64,000 bases of DNA from positions 124,001 through 188,000 of the forward strand of contig NZ_JALNUP010000002.1 of assembly GCF_026540855.1 (NCBI RefSeq), in the 5' to 3' direction. Position 1 is the first letter of the stretch. Every line of letters starts with the position of its first letter. The DNA comes from Sphingomonas sp. GC_Shp_5 (GTDB lineage: Bacteria > Pseudomonadota > Alphaproteobacteria > Sphingomonadales > Sphingomonadaceae). The notes below the pieces were generated by a model. That model had not been told where the DNA came from, ran no database searches, and worked only from the letters and a program-made list of their open reading frames with translations. The translations under genes were made by a program, and so were the position numbers. Of this stretch, positions 9,414-19,463 are shown piece after piece.

Positions 9414-9548
9414 CCGCGGCCGTGGAACCACGACAACCGCGCGCTACCTCGATCAGTCTCATGGTGACGTCATGATGGCACAAGTAATTGCAGCGGCTTC
9501 GCGGTCCTTTGGTGACTTGGCGCCGGTGGCTATGCACAAGCGCTCATT

Positions 9549-10106
9549 ATGAACCCGATTCTGACGTCGCTCAGTCCTCGCCAGCACGAATGCCTCCGCC
9601 TGTCGTGGGAGCGGCTGACGTCGAAGGAGATCGCGCTGCGGCTCGGGCTCAGCCCGCGCACGGTGGACAGCTATATCGCCGAGGCGGTTGAGGCGCTCGG
9701 CGCCGCCGACCGGCGCGAGGCGGCGCGGATGGTGTTCGGCGCCAGCCCGCCGGCCGCGGCGGCTGCCGCTGCGGACCCCCGTAATGATTACGGGGGGGAG
9801 CCCGCCCGGGTGGCAGCCGCCGCTCCAACCGATCACGAAGAGCCAGCAACGACCGGGCAGGCGGTCGCAGGACCGCCGGAGACGGCGCCGCTCCCGCAAG
9901 GATCGGCGGCGTCTCCAGCCTCCTTCGGCCGCCCGTTCGCCACCAGGGAGCACCCGCGCAACACGCTGACGCCAGCGGCCACATGCTTGTGGATCGGCAT
10001 CATCGCGATCGCCTCGCTCGTCATGCTCGCGTTGACCACGTCGATCGGATTCGGGCTCGCATCGATCGTCGCGGACTGGCGCGGAGGACATCAGACGCAT
10101 CATTGA
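9549..10106 (+). CDS. LuxR-type HTH regulator with C-terminal membrane anchor
   Basis: 185 residues. The N-terminal 60 residues form a GerE/LuxR helix-turn-helix (LSPRQHECLRLSWERLTSKEIALRLGLSPRTVDSYIAEA). A long low-complexity Ala/Pro/Gly linker (about 66-140) follows, then one transmembrane helix (about 146-170, TCLWIGIIAIASLVMLAL) and a short polar tail. This architecture, DNA-binding domain at the N-terminus and a TM at the C-terminus with no receiver domain, suggests a membrane-tethered one-component regulator. No Shine-Dalgarno is obvious. The next gene follows 36 bp later on the same strand. The targets are unknown. Confidence 0.8.
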   Translation: MNPILTSLSPRQHECLRLSWERLTSKEIALRLGLSPRTVDSYIAEAVEALGAADRREAARMVFGASPPAAAAAAADPRNDYGGEPARVAAAAPTDHEEPATTGQAVAGPPETAPLPQGSAASPASFGRPFATREHPRNTLTPAATCLWIGIIAIASLVMLALTTSIGFGLASIVADWRGGHQTHH

Positions 10107-10142
10107 CGCCGTGGCCCCTCGCCGCGGCGAGGGGAGAGTAAC

Positions 10143-10490
10143 ATGCGCAACGAACGTCTTGCCATCGCCCGCCGGATCGCCGCGCTGCTGATCCCGCACG
10201 AGCAGGAGATCGACGACGCCATCATCCGCAACGCGCGGCTGACCATGGCGATGGTGGAGGGCCGCCGCGCCGCCAAGGCGCCGCTGACGCTGGGCCAGCA
10301 AAGCCTGGAGCTGATCGCGCGCGCCAATGCCAGCCTGCTCGAGGCGCGCAGCCAAGTCGCCAACGCCCATCTTGAGCTGCGCGATGCGCAATTCGCGCTC
10401 GGCCTCGGCGCGGTGTCCTACGGCGACTATGGCGAAACGCCCACCGAGCCGGCGGCGCGCGCGCCGTTGAGCGTGGTCCAGGCCGCATAA
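10143..10490 (+). CDS. small protein of unknown function
   Basis: 115 residues, predicted mostly helical, no signal peptide or membrane segment. The start ATG has GGAG 6 nt upstream. The middle (LTLGQQSLELIARANASLLEARSQV, in two shorter blocks) looks like a helical hairpin and the last 25 residues are disordered and Ala/Pro-rich. I do not recognise a family. It follows the LuxR-like membrane regulator and precedes a small membrane protein, all on the plus strand, so the three may be co-transcribed. Confidence 0.65.
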   Translation: MRNERLAIARRIAALLIPHEQEIDDAIIRNARLTMAMVEGRRAAKAPLTLGQQSLELIARANASLLEARSQVANAHLELRDAQFALGLGAVSYGDYGETPTEPAARAPLSVVQAA

Positions 10491-10528
10491 GCGTTGACGG
10501 GGAATTCGCACGGTGGTTCGGCGTTCGC

Positions 10529-11023
10529 GTGAACACCTTCCTGCTCTTCGTGATCCTGCTCGGGTCGTGCGCGGGCTATGCCCTGCTGTTCGGCGGAGCG
10601 TGCGAGGCGTGGGCGGCGGGGCTGCAGCTGGCAGCATTCGCGGCGGGCTGGGCGATCAAGGCCGGACTGTCGCTGGCACTGCCCTCGCACCATGTCGCGA
10701 CCGGGTTGTTCGCGATCGACCTCGCGCTGCTGAGCGCGCTGGTGCTGCTGGCGATCCGGGCGACGCGGTTCTGGCCGCTGTGGATCGCCGGCTTCCACTG
10801 CGCCTCGGTCGTCGCGCATGTCGCCAAGTTGCTCAATCCAGGGATGGTCGGTTACGCCGTGCAGATCCAGCTGTGGGGCTATCCGATGCTGCTGGTGATG
10901 GCGTTCGGCACCTGGCGGCATCGCCAGCGGCTGGCGCAGTTCGGCAGCGATCCGTCATGGAAGCCGCGCCGCGGGCAGGCAGCCGATGACCGGCTGGCAG
11001 AGCCAGGGCTGCTGGGCGGCTGA
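10529..11023 (+). CDS. small membrane protein of unknown function
   Basis: 164 residues from a GTG at 10529. Four hydrophobic helices are visible, at about 3-22, 28-50, 58-80 and 84-104, with another short hydrophobic stretch (LWGYPMLLVMAF, about 114-126). The C-terminus is basic and polar. No conserved motif identifies a family. It is separated by 38 bp from the preceding small gene and lies 238 bp from the convergent phytochrome gene. Confidence 0.65.
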   Translation: MNTFLLFVILLGSCAGYALLFGGACEAWAAGLQLAAFAAGWAIKAGLSLALPSHHVATGLFAIDLALLSALVLLAIRATRFWPLWIAGFHCASVVAHVAKLLNPGMVGYAVQIQLWGYPMLLVMAFGTWRHRQRLAQFGSDPSWKPRRGQAADDRLAEPGLLGG

Positions 11024-11261
11024 CCGCGCCGGCGGCGGGCCGACCGCGGCCGCCACCCCGTTCAATCATCTATTCACGAGCTTGCGCGGGGCGAGGGCGG
11101 GGAGGCTCTCCGTCTCGTGCAGGGGCATCGGGACGGTCGCGCGTCATGCGCGATCCGGCGGCCGCGGGAACGGCAGCCGACCGGTGTGACGGTGTGAGGG
11201 TCCTGCGCGCCATCTCCGTTTGCTCCGGGCGGCGGGCGGGGCCCTCATTATCCTGACGACG

Positions 11262-13409
11262 TCAGTCGACCGCGAGCCGCTGCGGCTCGCCGATCGGTGC
11301 GGTCATGATCACCCGGAGGCCCGGCGCGTTGTCGCCGAAGTCGATCTCGCCATCCAGCCGCTGCACCATCGCCGCCATCATCCGGCCGCCAAACCCTTCG
11401 CCATCGCCCTTGCCGCCGCCCTCGTCGGCGACGATCAGGCGCAGCCGGGTGCGATGCTGTTCCAGCGCAATCGAGATCGGGCCGGCGGCGCCGCCATAGG
11501 CATATTTGGTGGCGTTGATCACCAGCTCGGTGAGGATCAGCCCGATGTTGACGGCGCGGTCAGTCGGCACCAGCACCGGGGCGAGATCGAGCCGCATCTG
11601 CGCCGCCCAGTCGGCACCGAGCGAGGTCTTCATGTCGGCGACCAGCTCGTCGATGTAGCGCGACAGATCGACGCTCTCGACCTGGTCGTCGCGGTAGAGC
11701 CGGCGATGGACCAGCGCCACCGCGGCGAGCCGCGCCTGCGCCTCGGCGAGATGCTCGCCGACTGCGGGCTCGGTGCTGCTCTTGGCCTGGAGGCGGAGAA
11801 AGGAGGCGACCAGCTGCAGGCTGTTCTGCACGCGGTGGTTGACCTCCTTCATCAGGACGTCCTTCTGCGCGAGCAGCGCATCCTTCTCCGCCAGCGACTT
11901 GCCGAGCTCGCGGTTGAGCCGGCGCACTTCCTGGAACTGGCGCGCCTCGTGGAAGCGTCGGCGCAGGCGATGCGCGGCCTCGACCTCCTCGAGCGTCCAG
12001 CGCCGCGAGCGGCCGCGCACCGTCTCGGTCCAGCTATCGAACGAGGCGCGCGGACTAAGCGGCTTGCCGGGCTCGGCGTTGACCGCCTTGTGCGGGTTGC
12101 CGGCCCATTCCATCTCCTCGATCTGCTCGGTCCGGAACCAGATCAGTACCGCATCCTCGTCGATCAGCGGCACCGCGATGACGCCGCTGGCCGCGGCGAC
12201 ACCGATCGCGGCGGGGTAGGTGGCGCCGAGCTCGTGCACGGCGAGCGGCTCGCCGCCGCGCGCCTGCACCCAATCGGCAAGGTCGGCGACGAAGCCGTCG
12301 GGCGGACAGTGGCTGCTGGTGGCGACGGTGCCGCGATCGACCAGCGCGAACCCGTCGGCGCCCATCATCGCCTGCAGATCGCCCTTCACCGCCTGGACGG
12401 CGCGGCGCAGCGGTTCCTCGCGGTTGAGCCGCGGCACCACCAGATCCTCGGCCGCGCGTAGCCGCAGCCGCTCACGGTAGGCGAGCGCCTCTTCCTTGGC
12501 GTGGATCTGGCGGGCGAGGCCGCTGGCGAGCGTCGCGCCGGCGCTGCGGATGTCGGGCGGCAGCTGGCGCGGCGCACAATGATGGCAGGCGACCAGCCCC
12601 CACAGCAGCCCGTCCTTGACGATCGAGATCGATGCCGAGGCGGCAACGCCCATATTGTGGAGATATTGCAGGTGGATCGGCGAGACGCTGCGCAGCGCAA
12701 CATCACTGAGATCGGCACCGGCATAGGCGGCGGGGCGAACCGGCGCCGGCACGTAATCGACCGTCGGGATCGCCCGAGTCCGGTTGCGCACGTAGAGCGC
12801 ACGCGCCTGGCGGGGGATGTCCGAGGCAGGAAAATGGTGGTTGAGGAAGCTGTCGAGCTCGGGGATCTTGTCTTCGGCGACGACGCGGCCGGCGTCGTCG
12901 TCGAGGAACTGGTAGATCATCACCCGGTCGAAGCCGGTCAACGCGCGGAACGCCACGGCGGCACGCTCGCACAGCAACGGCACGGTGCTGGCGCGCTCGA
13001 AACCGGTGGCGACCGCGTCCAGCCAGGCGAGCGTGGCTGCGGCGGTCATCGGTGCGTCCGGCAGCGGCTCGAGCTCGACCATCAATTGCTTGCCGGCGCG
13101 GTGGACCGACGCCGAGAAGCTGCCGGCGAGGCCCGTGACCGGCCGAGGCGCGACCGCCTGCAGCGACCCGGTAGACGCACCGAGCAGCCCGCTGACATCC
13201 TGGCCGATCAGATCCGCGAGCGGCATGCCGAGCCAGTCGGGGGCGAGCAGCCCCTCGATGTCGCCGGCGCCGGCGACGACGGGATGATCGCCGGCGGCGC
13301 CCGCGATCAGCAGCAGGCCATGCGGTTGGATGGCGCCAGGAATGTGGATCGGCTCGCGATCGCAGTCGGTCAGGTCGAGCCCTTGCTCGCCGGGCATGGT
13401 CGTTGCCAT
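11262..13409 (-). CDS. bphP: bacteriophytochrome sensor histidine kinase (PAS-GAF-PHY-HisKA_2)
   Basis: 715 residues from the ATG at 13409 (GGAG 6 nt upstream; the frame stays open to 13562 without a better start). Cys16 in LTDCDREPIHIPGAIQPHG is the biliverdin attachment cysteine of bacterial phytochromes. The GAF domain has PASDIP (194-199) and the chromophore-contact histidine in LQYLHNMGV. The PHY tongue motif PRASF is at 453-457. The output domain is of HisKA_2/HWE type (EVNHRVQNSLQL, phospho-acceptor His525) with an ATPase N-box ELVINATKYAY. It senses red/far-red light in the cytoplasm. No response regulator lies next to it. HWE-class kinases often feed PhyR, the general stress switch of Alphaproteobacteria, so that is a plausible target. 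Confidence 0.95.
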   Translation of the reverse strand: MATTMPGEQGLDLTDCDREPIHIPGAIQPHGLLLIAGAAGDHPVVAGAGDIEGLLAPDWLGMPLADLIGQDVSGLLGASTGSLQAVAPRPVTGLAGSFSASVHRAGKQLMVELEPLPDAPMTAAATLAWLDAVATGFERASTVPLLCERAAVAFRALTGFDRVMIYQFLDDDAGRVVAEDKIPELDSFLNHHFPASDIPRQARALYVRNRTRAIPTVDYVPAPVRPAAYAGADLSDVALRSVSPIHLQYLHNMGVAASASISIVKDGLLWGLVACHHCAPRQLPPDIRSAGATLASGLARQIHAKEEALAYRERLRLRAAEDLVVPRLNREEPLRRAVQAVKGDLQAMMGADGFALVDRGTVATSSHCPPDGFVADLADWVQARGGEPLAVHELGATYPAAIGVAAASGVIAVPLIDEDAVLIWFRTEQIEEMEWAGNPHKAVNAEPGKPLSPRASFDSWTETVRGRSRRWTLEEVEAAHRLRRRFHEARQFQEVRRLNRELGKSLAEKDALLAQKDVLMKEVNHRVQNSLQLVASFLRLQAKSSTEPAVGEHLAEAQARLAAVALVHRRLYRDDQVESVDLSRYIDELVADMKTSLGADWAAQMRLDLAPVLVPTDRAVNIGLILTELVINATKYAYGGAAGPISIALEQHRTRLRLIVADEGGGKGDGEGFGGRMMAAMVQRLDGEIDFGDNAPGLRVIMTAPIGEPQRLAVD

Positions 13410-13468
13410 TTTCGTCTCCAGAGCGGGGCTGCATGGCGGGATCGCGGGCGTGACACAATGCCGGGCGA

Positions 13469-13537
13469 GTTGATCGAAGTTAATTACGGCGGGGTGCGGA
13501 ACGCGCTGATCGCCAGCGGGTTGATCTAACTTAATAA
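13469..13537. repeat. tandem direct repeat in the bphP/catalase divergent promoter region
   Basis: Two 18-bp copies, consensus GTTGATCnAAnTTAATnA, start at 13469 and 13520, 51 bp apart (15 of 18 positions identical). They are far more AT-rich than the surroundings. The second copy begins on the -10 element of the proposed catalase promoter. Likely binding sites for a regulator of one or both divergent genes; the protein is unknown. Confidence 0.55.
13498..13522 (+). promoter_or_regulatory. candidate EcfG (general stress sigma factor) promoter of the catalase gene
   Basis: GGAAC at 13498-13502, a 17-nt spacer, then GTT at 13520-13522. This fits the alphaproteobacterial EcfG consensus GGAAC-N16/17-(C)GTT, 30 bp upstream of the catalase start. 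Only one promoter of this type was noticed, so the match could be chance. Confidence 0.5.
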
Positions 13538-13551
13538 AAGGAGCGCCGCCG

Positions 13552-14646
13552 ATGCTTGCCAATCACCCCGTCCGATACAGCCCCGCCGTCGAGCGGGTGC
13601 AGCCCGACGAGGCGGAGACGATCGACCAGCTCACGGCAGCGTTCAAGGAGATCCTCGAGACCACGTCGCAGGATTATGGCCATGCGGTGCGCGCGGTCCA
13701 TGCCAAGGCGCATGGCATCGCGCGCGGCACGCTGACGGTGCATGACGGGCTGCCCGAGCAACTCGCCCAGGGCATGTTCGCGACGCCGGGCAGCCATGAG
13801 GCGGTGATCCGCATCTCGACCAACCCCGGCGACATCCTCGACGATTCGATCGCGCTGCCGCGCGGCCTCGCGCTCAAGGTGCTCGGGGTCGAGGGCGAGC
13901 GGCTGCCAGGTTCGACGGGCGACACGGTGCAGGATTTCATCATGGTCAACGGGCCGGTGTTCTCGGCGCCCGATGCCAAGGCGTTCCTCAAGAACCTCAA
14001 GCTGCTCGCCAAGACCACCGATAGGGCCGAGGGCGCGAAGAAGGCGCTGTCCGGCGTGCTGCGCACCGTCGAGGCAGGGCTCGAAGCGGTCGGGCTCGAA
14101 TCCGCGACGCTGCAGCAGCTTGGCGGCGCGCCGCAGGTGCATCCGCTCGGCGAGACCTACTACAGCCAGACGCCGTTCCGCTATGGCGACTATCTCGCGA
14201 AGATCGCGCTGTTCCCGGTGTCGCCGGCGCTGACCCAGCTTACCGGCGACACGATCAACGCGCACAACCGCCCCGACGCGATCCGCGAGGCGGTGCGCGA
14301 GGTGATGATCGAGCAGGGCGGTCGCTGGGAGCTGCGGGTGCAGCTCAACACCAACCTCGACGAGATGCCGGTGGAGGATCCCACCGTCGAGTGGAGCCAG
14401 GAGGCGAGCCCGTTCGTCACCGTCGCTACGCTCGAGGTGCCGCCGCAGCTCAGCTGGCAGCATGGCGAGACCGAGCATACCGACGACGCGCTGTCGTACA
14501 GCATCTGGCACGGCATCACCGCGCACCAGCCGCTCGGCGGCGTCAACCGGGCGCGGCGCGAGACCTATGACTATTCGGCCGGATTCCGCTCGAAGTTCAA
14601 CGGCTGCCCGATCCACCAGCCGCAGAAGCTGGCGGAGCTGGTCTGA
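13552..14646 (+). CDS. catalase-family heme protein (small, KatE-like core)
   Basis: 364 residues; the ATG is preceded by AAGGAG at a good distance. The VHAKAHGIARGTL segment (His50 as the distal catalytic histidine), the VIRISTNPGD strand and the NGPVFSAPDAKAFL region mark a catalase fold. The length is well below the 480-750 of true clade catalases, as in the 'catalase family protein' group, whose members may act as peroxidases or fatty-acid hydroperoxide enzymes. No signal peptide, so cytoplasmic. The likely heme Tyr lies in the YDYSAGFRSKF tail but this is not certain. It is divergent from bphP across a 142-bp region holding an EcfG-like promoter and a tandem repeat. Confidence 0.88.
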   Translation: MLANHPVRYSPAVERVQPDEAETIDQLTAAFKEILETTSQDYGHAVRAVHAKAHGIARGTLTVHDGLPEQLAQGMFATPGSHEAVIRISTNPGDILDDSIALPRGLALKVLGVEGERLPGSTGDTVQDFIMVNGPVFSAPDAKAFLKNLKLLAKTTDRAEGAKKALSGVLRTVEAGLEAVGLESATLQQLGGAPQVHPLGETYYSQTPFRYGDYLAKIALFPVSPALTQLTGDTINAHNRPDAIREAVREVMIEQGGRWELRVQLNTNLDEMPVEDPTVEWSQEASPFVTVATLEVPPQLSWQHGETEHTDDALSYSIWHGITAHQPLGGVNRARRETYDYSAGFRSKFNGCPIHQPQKLAELV

Positions 14647-14652
14647 GCCCGC

Positions 14653-14689
14653 GGGCGCGCGCTGCATTGCCGTGCGCGCCCGGCAATGC
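14653..14689. terminator. two overlapping, mutually exclusive hairpins after the catalase gene
   Basis: GGGCGCGC (14653-14660) can pair with GCGCGCCC (14674-14681). Alternatively GCATTGCCG (14664-14672) can pair with CGGCAATGC (14681-14689). The two stems share bases, so only one can form at a time. There is no U-tract; the function, if any, is transcript termination or end protection. Confidence 0.35.
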
Positions 14690-14770
14690 TGGCCTATTCA
14701 CGCCGCTGCCGGCTAGAACCGCCGCCGTTATGCGGCGAAGCTTCCGGCCGCATCGTGCGTTCGAGGGACC

Positions 14771-15556
14771 ATGATCAAGCTCTTCCACGTCAGTGATGTT
14801 CATTTCGGCGCCGAGGACCCCGCCGCGATCCGCTGGTTCGCCGAGCGGGTCGCCGAGGAGAAGCCCGACGCGGTGATCATGACCGGCGATCTAACCATGC
14901 GCGCGACCCGGCGCGAGTTCGAGCAGGGCGGCGCGTGGCTGAAGAGCCTGGGCGTGCCGGTGACGGTGGAGGTCGGCAACCACGACATCCCTTATTATTG
15001 GGATCCGTTCCGGCGCCTGCTCGCGCCCTACCAGCGCTATGCCGCGGTGGAAAAGATGATCGAGCAGCCCCTCGAGATCAACGGCATCACCGTGGTGCCG
15101 CTCAAGACCACCGCGCGCGCGCAATGGCGGTGGAACTGGTCAAAGGGCCGGGTGGGCGCGAGCGCGCTGCGCCGCGCGCTGGCGCTGATCGCCGAGGCGC
15201 CGGAGGGCAACCTCATCTTCGTCGCGGCGCATCACCCGCTGATCGAGGGCGGCACCAAGGGCACCGCCAAGACCCGCCACGGCGATGCGGCGCTGACTGC
15301 GCTGGCGGCGGCCGGCGCACATGCGGTGCTGTCGGGCCACGTCCACGATCCGTTCGACGTGCCGGTCGAGCGCAACGGCTGGACGGTGCGGATGATCGGC
15401 GCGGGCACGCTCTCGAAGCGGGTGCGCAACTCGCCGCCGGCGTTCAACGAGATCCGGGTTGAGGGCACGCGCTTCGAGACGCTGGCGCGGACCATGTCGC
15501 CGGCGCCGAAGGCGGTGCTGACCGAGGACCGCCGATCCGGCGTGACCGCAGGATAA
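14771..15556 (+). CDS. metallophosphoesterase
   Basis: 261 residues of the calcineurin-like fold with all metal-binding blocks in order: DVHFG (Asp9, His11), GDLTMRAT, GNHDIPYYWD, AAHHPL and SGHVHDPF. No signal peptide, so it should be a cytoplasmic di-metal phosphoesterase. Bacterial relatives include cAMP phosphodiesterase (CpdA) and UDP-diacylglucosamine hydrolases; the sequence does not point clearly to either. It stands alone between the catalase gene and a convergent GH3 gene. Confidence 0.9.
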   Translation: MIKLFHVSDVHFGAEDPAAIRWFAERVAEEKPDAVIMTGDLTMRATRREFEQGGAWLKSLGVPVTVEVGNHDIPYYWDPFRRLLAPYQRYAAVEKMIEQPLEINGITVVPLKTTARAQWRWNWSKGRVGASALRRALALIAEAPEGNLIFVAAHHPLIEGGTKGTAKTRHGDAALTALAAAGAHAVLSGHVHDPFDVPVERNGWTVRMIGAGTLSKRVRNSPPAFNEIRVEGTRFETLARTMSPAPKAVLTEDRRSGVTAG

Positions 15557-15598
15557 TCGCCGCTGCGACGGCGCACGTCGGCGCCTCTACCTATCCAA

Positions 15599-15624
15599 CG
15601 GGGTGTCGACGCGTCGACACCCCG
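15599..15624. terminator. 26-bp perfect palindrome between convergent genes
   Basis: The half-site CGGGGTGTCGACG is followed immediately by its exact reverse complement. It lies 42 bp after the metallophosphoesterase stop and 8 bp before the GH3 stop. No U-tract follows on either strand. It could form a cruciform or a shared transcript-end hairpin, or be a dimeric protein site. Confidence 0.45.
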
Positions 15625-15631
15625 CATCCAC

Positions 15632-18079
<2,448 letters not shown>

Positions 18080-18130
18080 CGGGGCCTCTCCTGGATCGTT
18101 TCGATTTGCCGCGTTCATAGCAAATTCGCC

Positions 18131-18144
18131 TGCGAGCGCTACCA
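18131..18144. promoter_or_regulatory. candidate LacI-family operator between GH3 and lacI genes (site 1)
   Basis: TGCGAGCGCTACCA matches the window-wide consensus TGnTAnCGCTAnCA at 10 of 11 defined positions. It lies in the divergent GH3/LacI intergenic region, where it could repress the GH3 gene and the regulator's own gene. Confidence 0.6.
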
Positions 18145-18242
18145 TCCTCACGTCGCCGATTTGGGGCAGTGGTGCGCTCCTATTTTGCTGCGGTGCAGGA
18201 ATGAGGCTTCTCGCCGGCCGCACCGCTGCTACAGTCCGTTCT

Positions 18243-19331
18243 ATGGCCACCCACCTCCGCAAGCCCCGCGCCGCCAAGCGCCAGAGCGGTGCGCCGACGA
18301 TCTCCGACGTCGCGCTGCTCGCCGGCGTATCGCCGATGACGGTGTCGCGCGTGATCAACGCCGATGCCAATGTTCGCGACACCACCCGTGAGGCGGTCAA
18401 CGCCGCGATCGCGCAGCTGAGCTATGCGCCCAATCCGGCGGCGCGCAGCCTTGCCGGCGCGGCGCAGCTCCGCATCGCCTTGCTCTATTCGAACCCGAGC
18501 GCGAGCTACCTCAGCGAATTCCTGGTCGGCAGCCTCGATTCCGCCGGACGCAGCGACATCCAGCTGATCGTCGAGAAATGCGAGATCGGCGATCACGAGA
18601 TCGAGGTCGCCGAGCGGCTGGTGCGCAGCGGCATCGACGGCGTGGTGCTGCCGCCGCCGCTGTGCGATTCGCGCGGGGTGCTCGACGTGCTGCTCGGTGC
18701 CGAGATCCCGACCGTGGTGGTCGCTACCGGCCGCGCGCCGGAACAGGCGGCCTCGGTGAGCATCGACGATTTCGCCGCGGCCAAGGCGATGACCGAGCAT
18801 CTGCTCAGCCTTGGCCATGCGCGGGTCGGCTTCATCGTCGGCAACCCCAACCAGACCGCGAGCGCCGAGCGGCTCGCCGGCTATCGCGCGGCGCTTGCCG
18901 AGCGCGGCATTGCCGCCGACGATGCGCTGGTCGCGGCCGGGCTGTTCACTTACCGGTCGGGGCTCGATGCCGCCGAGCAACTGCTCGACGTTGCCGACCC
19001 GCCGTCGGCGATTTTCGCCAGCAACGACGACATGGCCGCAGCGACGGTGGCGGTGGCGCATCGCCGCGGGCTCGACGTGCCGGGCGATCTTACCGTCTGC
19101 GGGTTCGACGACAGCGCGCTCGCGACCACCATCTGGCCCGAGCTCACCACCATCCACCAGCCGATCGCCGACATGTCGCGCGCCGCGGTGGAACTGCTTG
19201 TCGGCATCGTTCGCGCCGCGCGCAGCGGCAAGGCCGACGAGACCCGGCACATGCTGCTCGATTACACGCTGATCCGCCGGCAGTCCGATGCAGCGCCGCG
19301 GCGACGGCCACCGGTGCGGAGCCGGGGCTGA
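18243..19331 (+). CDS. LacI-family transcriptional repressor
   Basis: 362 residues from the ATG at 18243; the open frame reaches back to 17835, inside the opposite-strand GH3 gene, and that part is not coding. The HTH (PTISDVALLAGVSPMTVSRVIN) has the LacI minor-groove hinge helix after it (NPAARSLAGA). A two-lobed periplasmic-binding-protein domain follows, with FASNDDMAAATVAVAHRRGL and GFDDSALATTIWPELTTIHQP typical of sugar-responsive members. Its neighbours (GH3, aldose epimerase, sugar permease, xylXBC) and the five related palindromes in the next 20 kb make it the prime candidate for a xylose- or xyloglucan-responsive repressor. Confidence 0.93.
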   Translation: MATHLRKPRAAKRQSGAPTISDVALLAGVSPMTVSRVINADANVRDTTREAVNAAIAQLSYAPNPAARSLAGAAQLRIALLYSNPSASYLSEFLVGSLDSAGRSDIQLIVEKCEIGDHEIEVAERLVRSGIDGVVLPPPLCDSRGVLDVLLGAEIPTVVVATGRAPEQAASVSIDDFAAAKAMTEHLLSLGHARVGFIVGNPNQTASAERLAGYRAALAERGIAADDALVAAGLFTYRSGLDAAEQLLDVADPPSAIFASNDDMAAATVAVAHRRGLDVPGDLTVCGFDDSALATTIWPELTTIHQPIADMSRAAVELLVGIVRAARSGKADETRHMLLDYTLIRRQSDAAPRRRPPVRSRG

Positions 19332-19388
19332 GGCCGAAGTAGCGGCGTGAACTCGCTCAGGCCATCCGTCACACCAGCGTAGGTAGCG

Positions 19389-19449
19389 GTCTTGTGCGCG
19401 GGGCGAGGCAGGAGCCGCATGAGACCCCAGCTTTCGCTGGGGTGACGGG
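19389..19449. repeat. REP-like intergenic repeat, copy A
   Basis: A 61-bp element starting GTCTTGTG and ending in the hairpin CCCCAGCTTTCGCTGGGG followed by TGACGGG. The copy at 29721-29782 shares both the left flank and the hairpin. It lies between convergent lacI and aldose epimerase genes. Confidence 0.65.
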
Positions 19450-19463
19450 TTGGAGGTGGCTGT

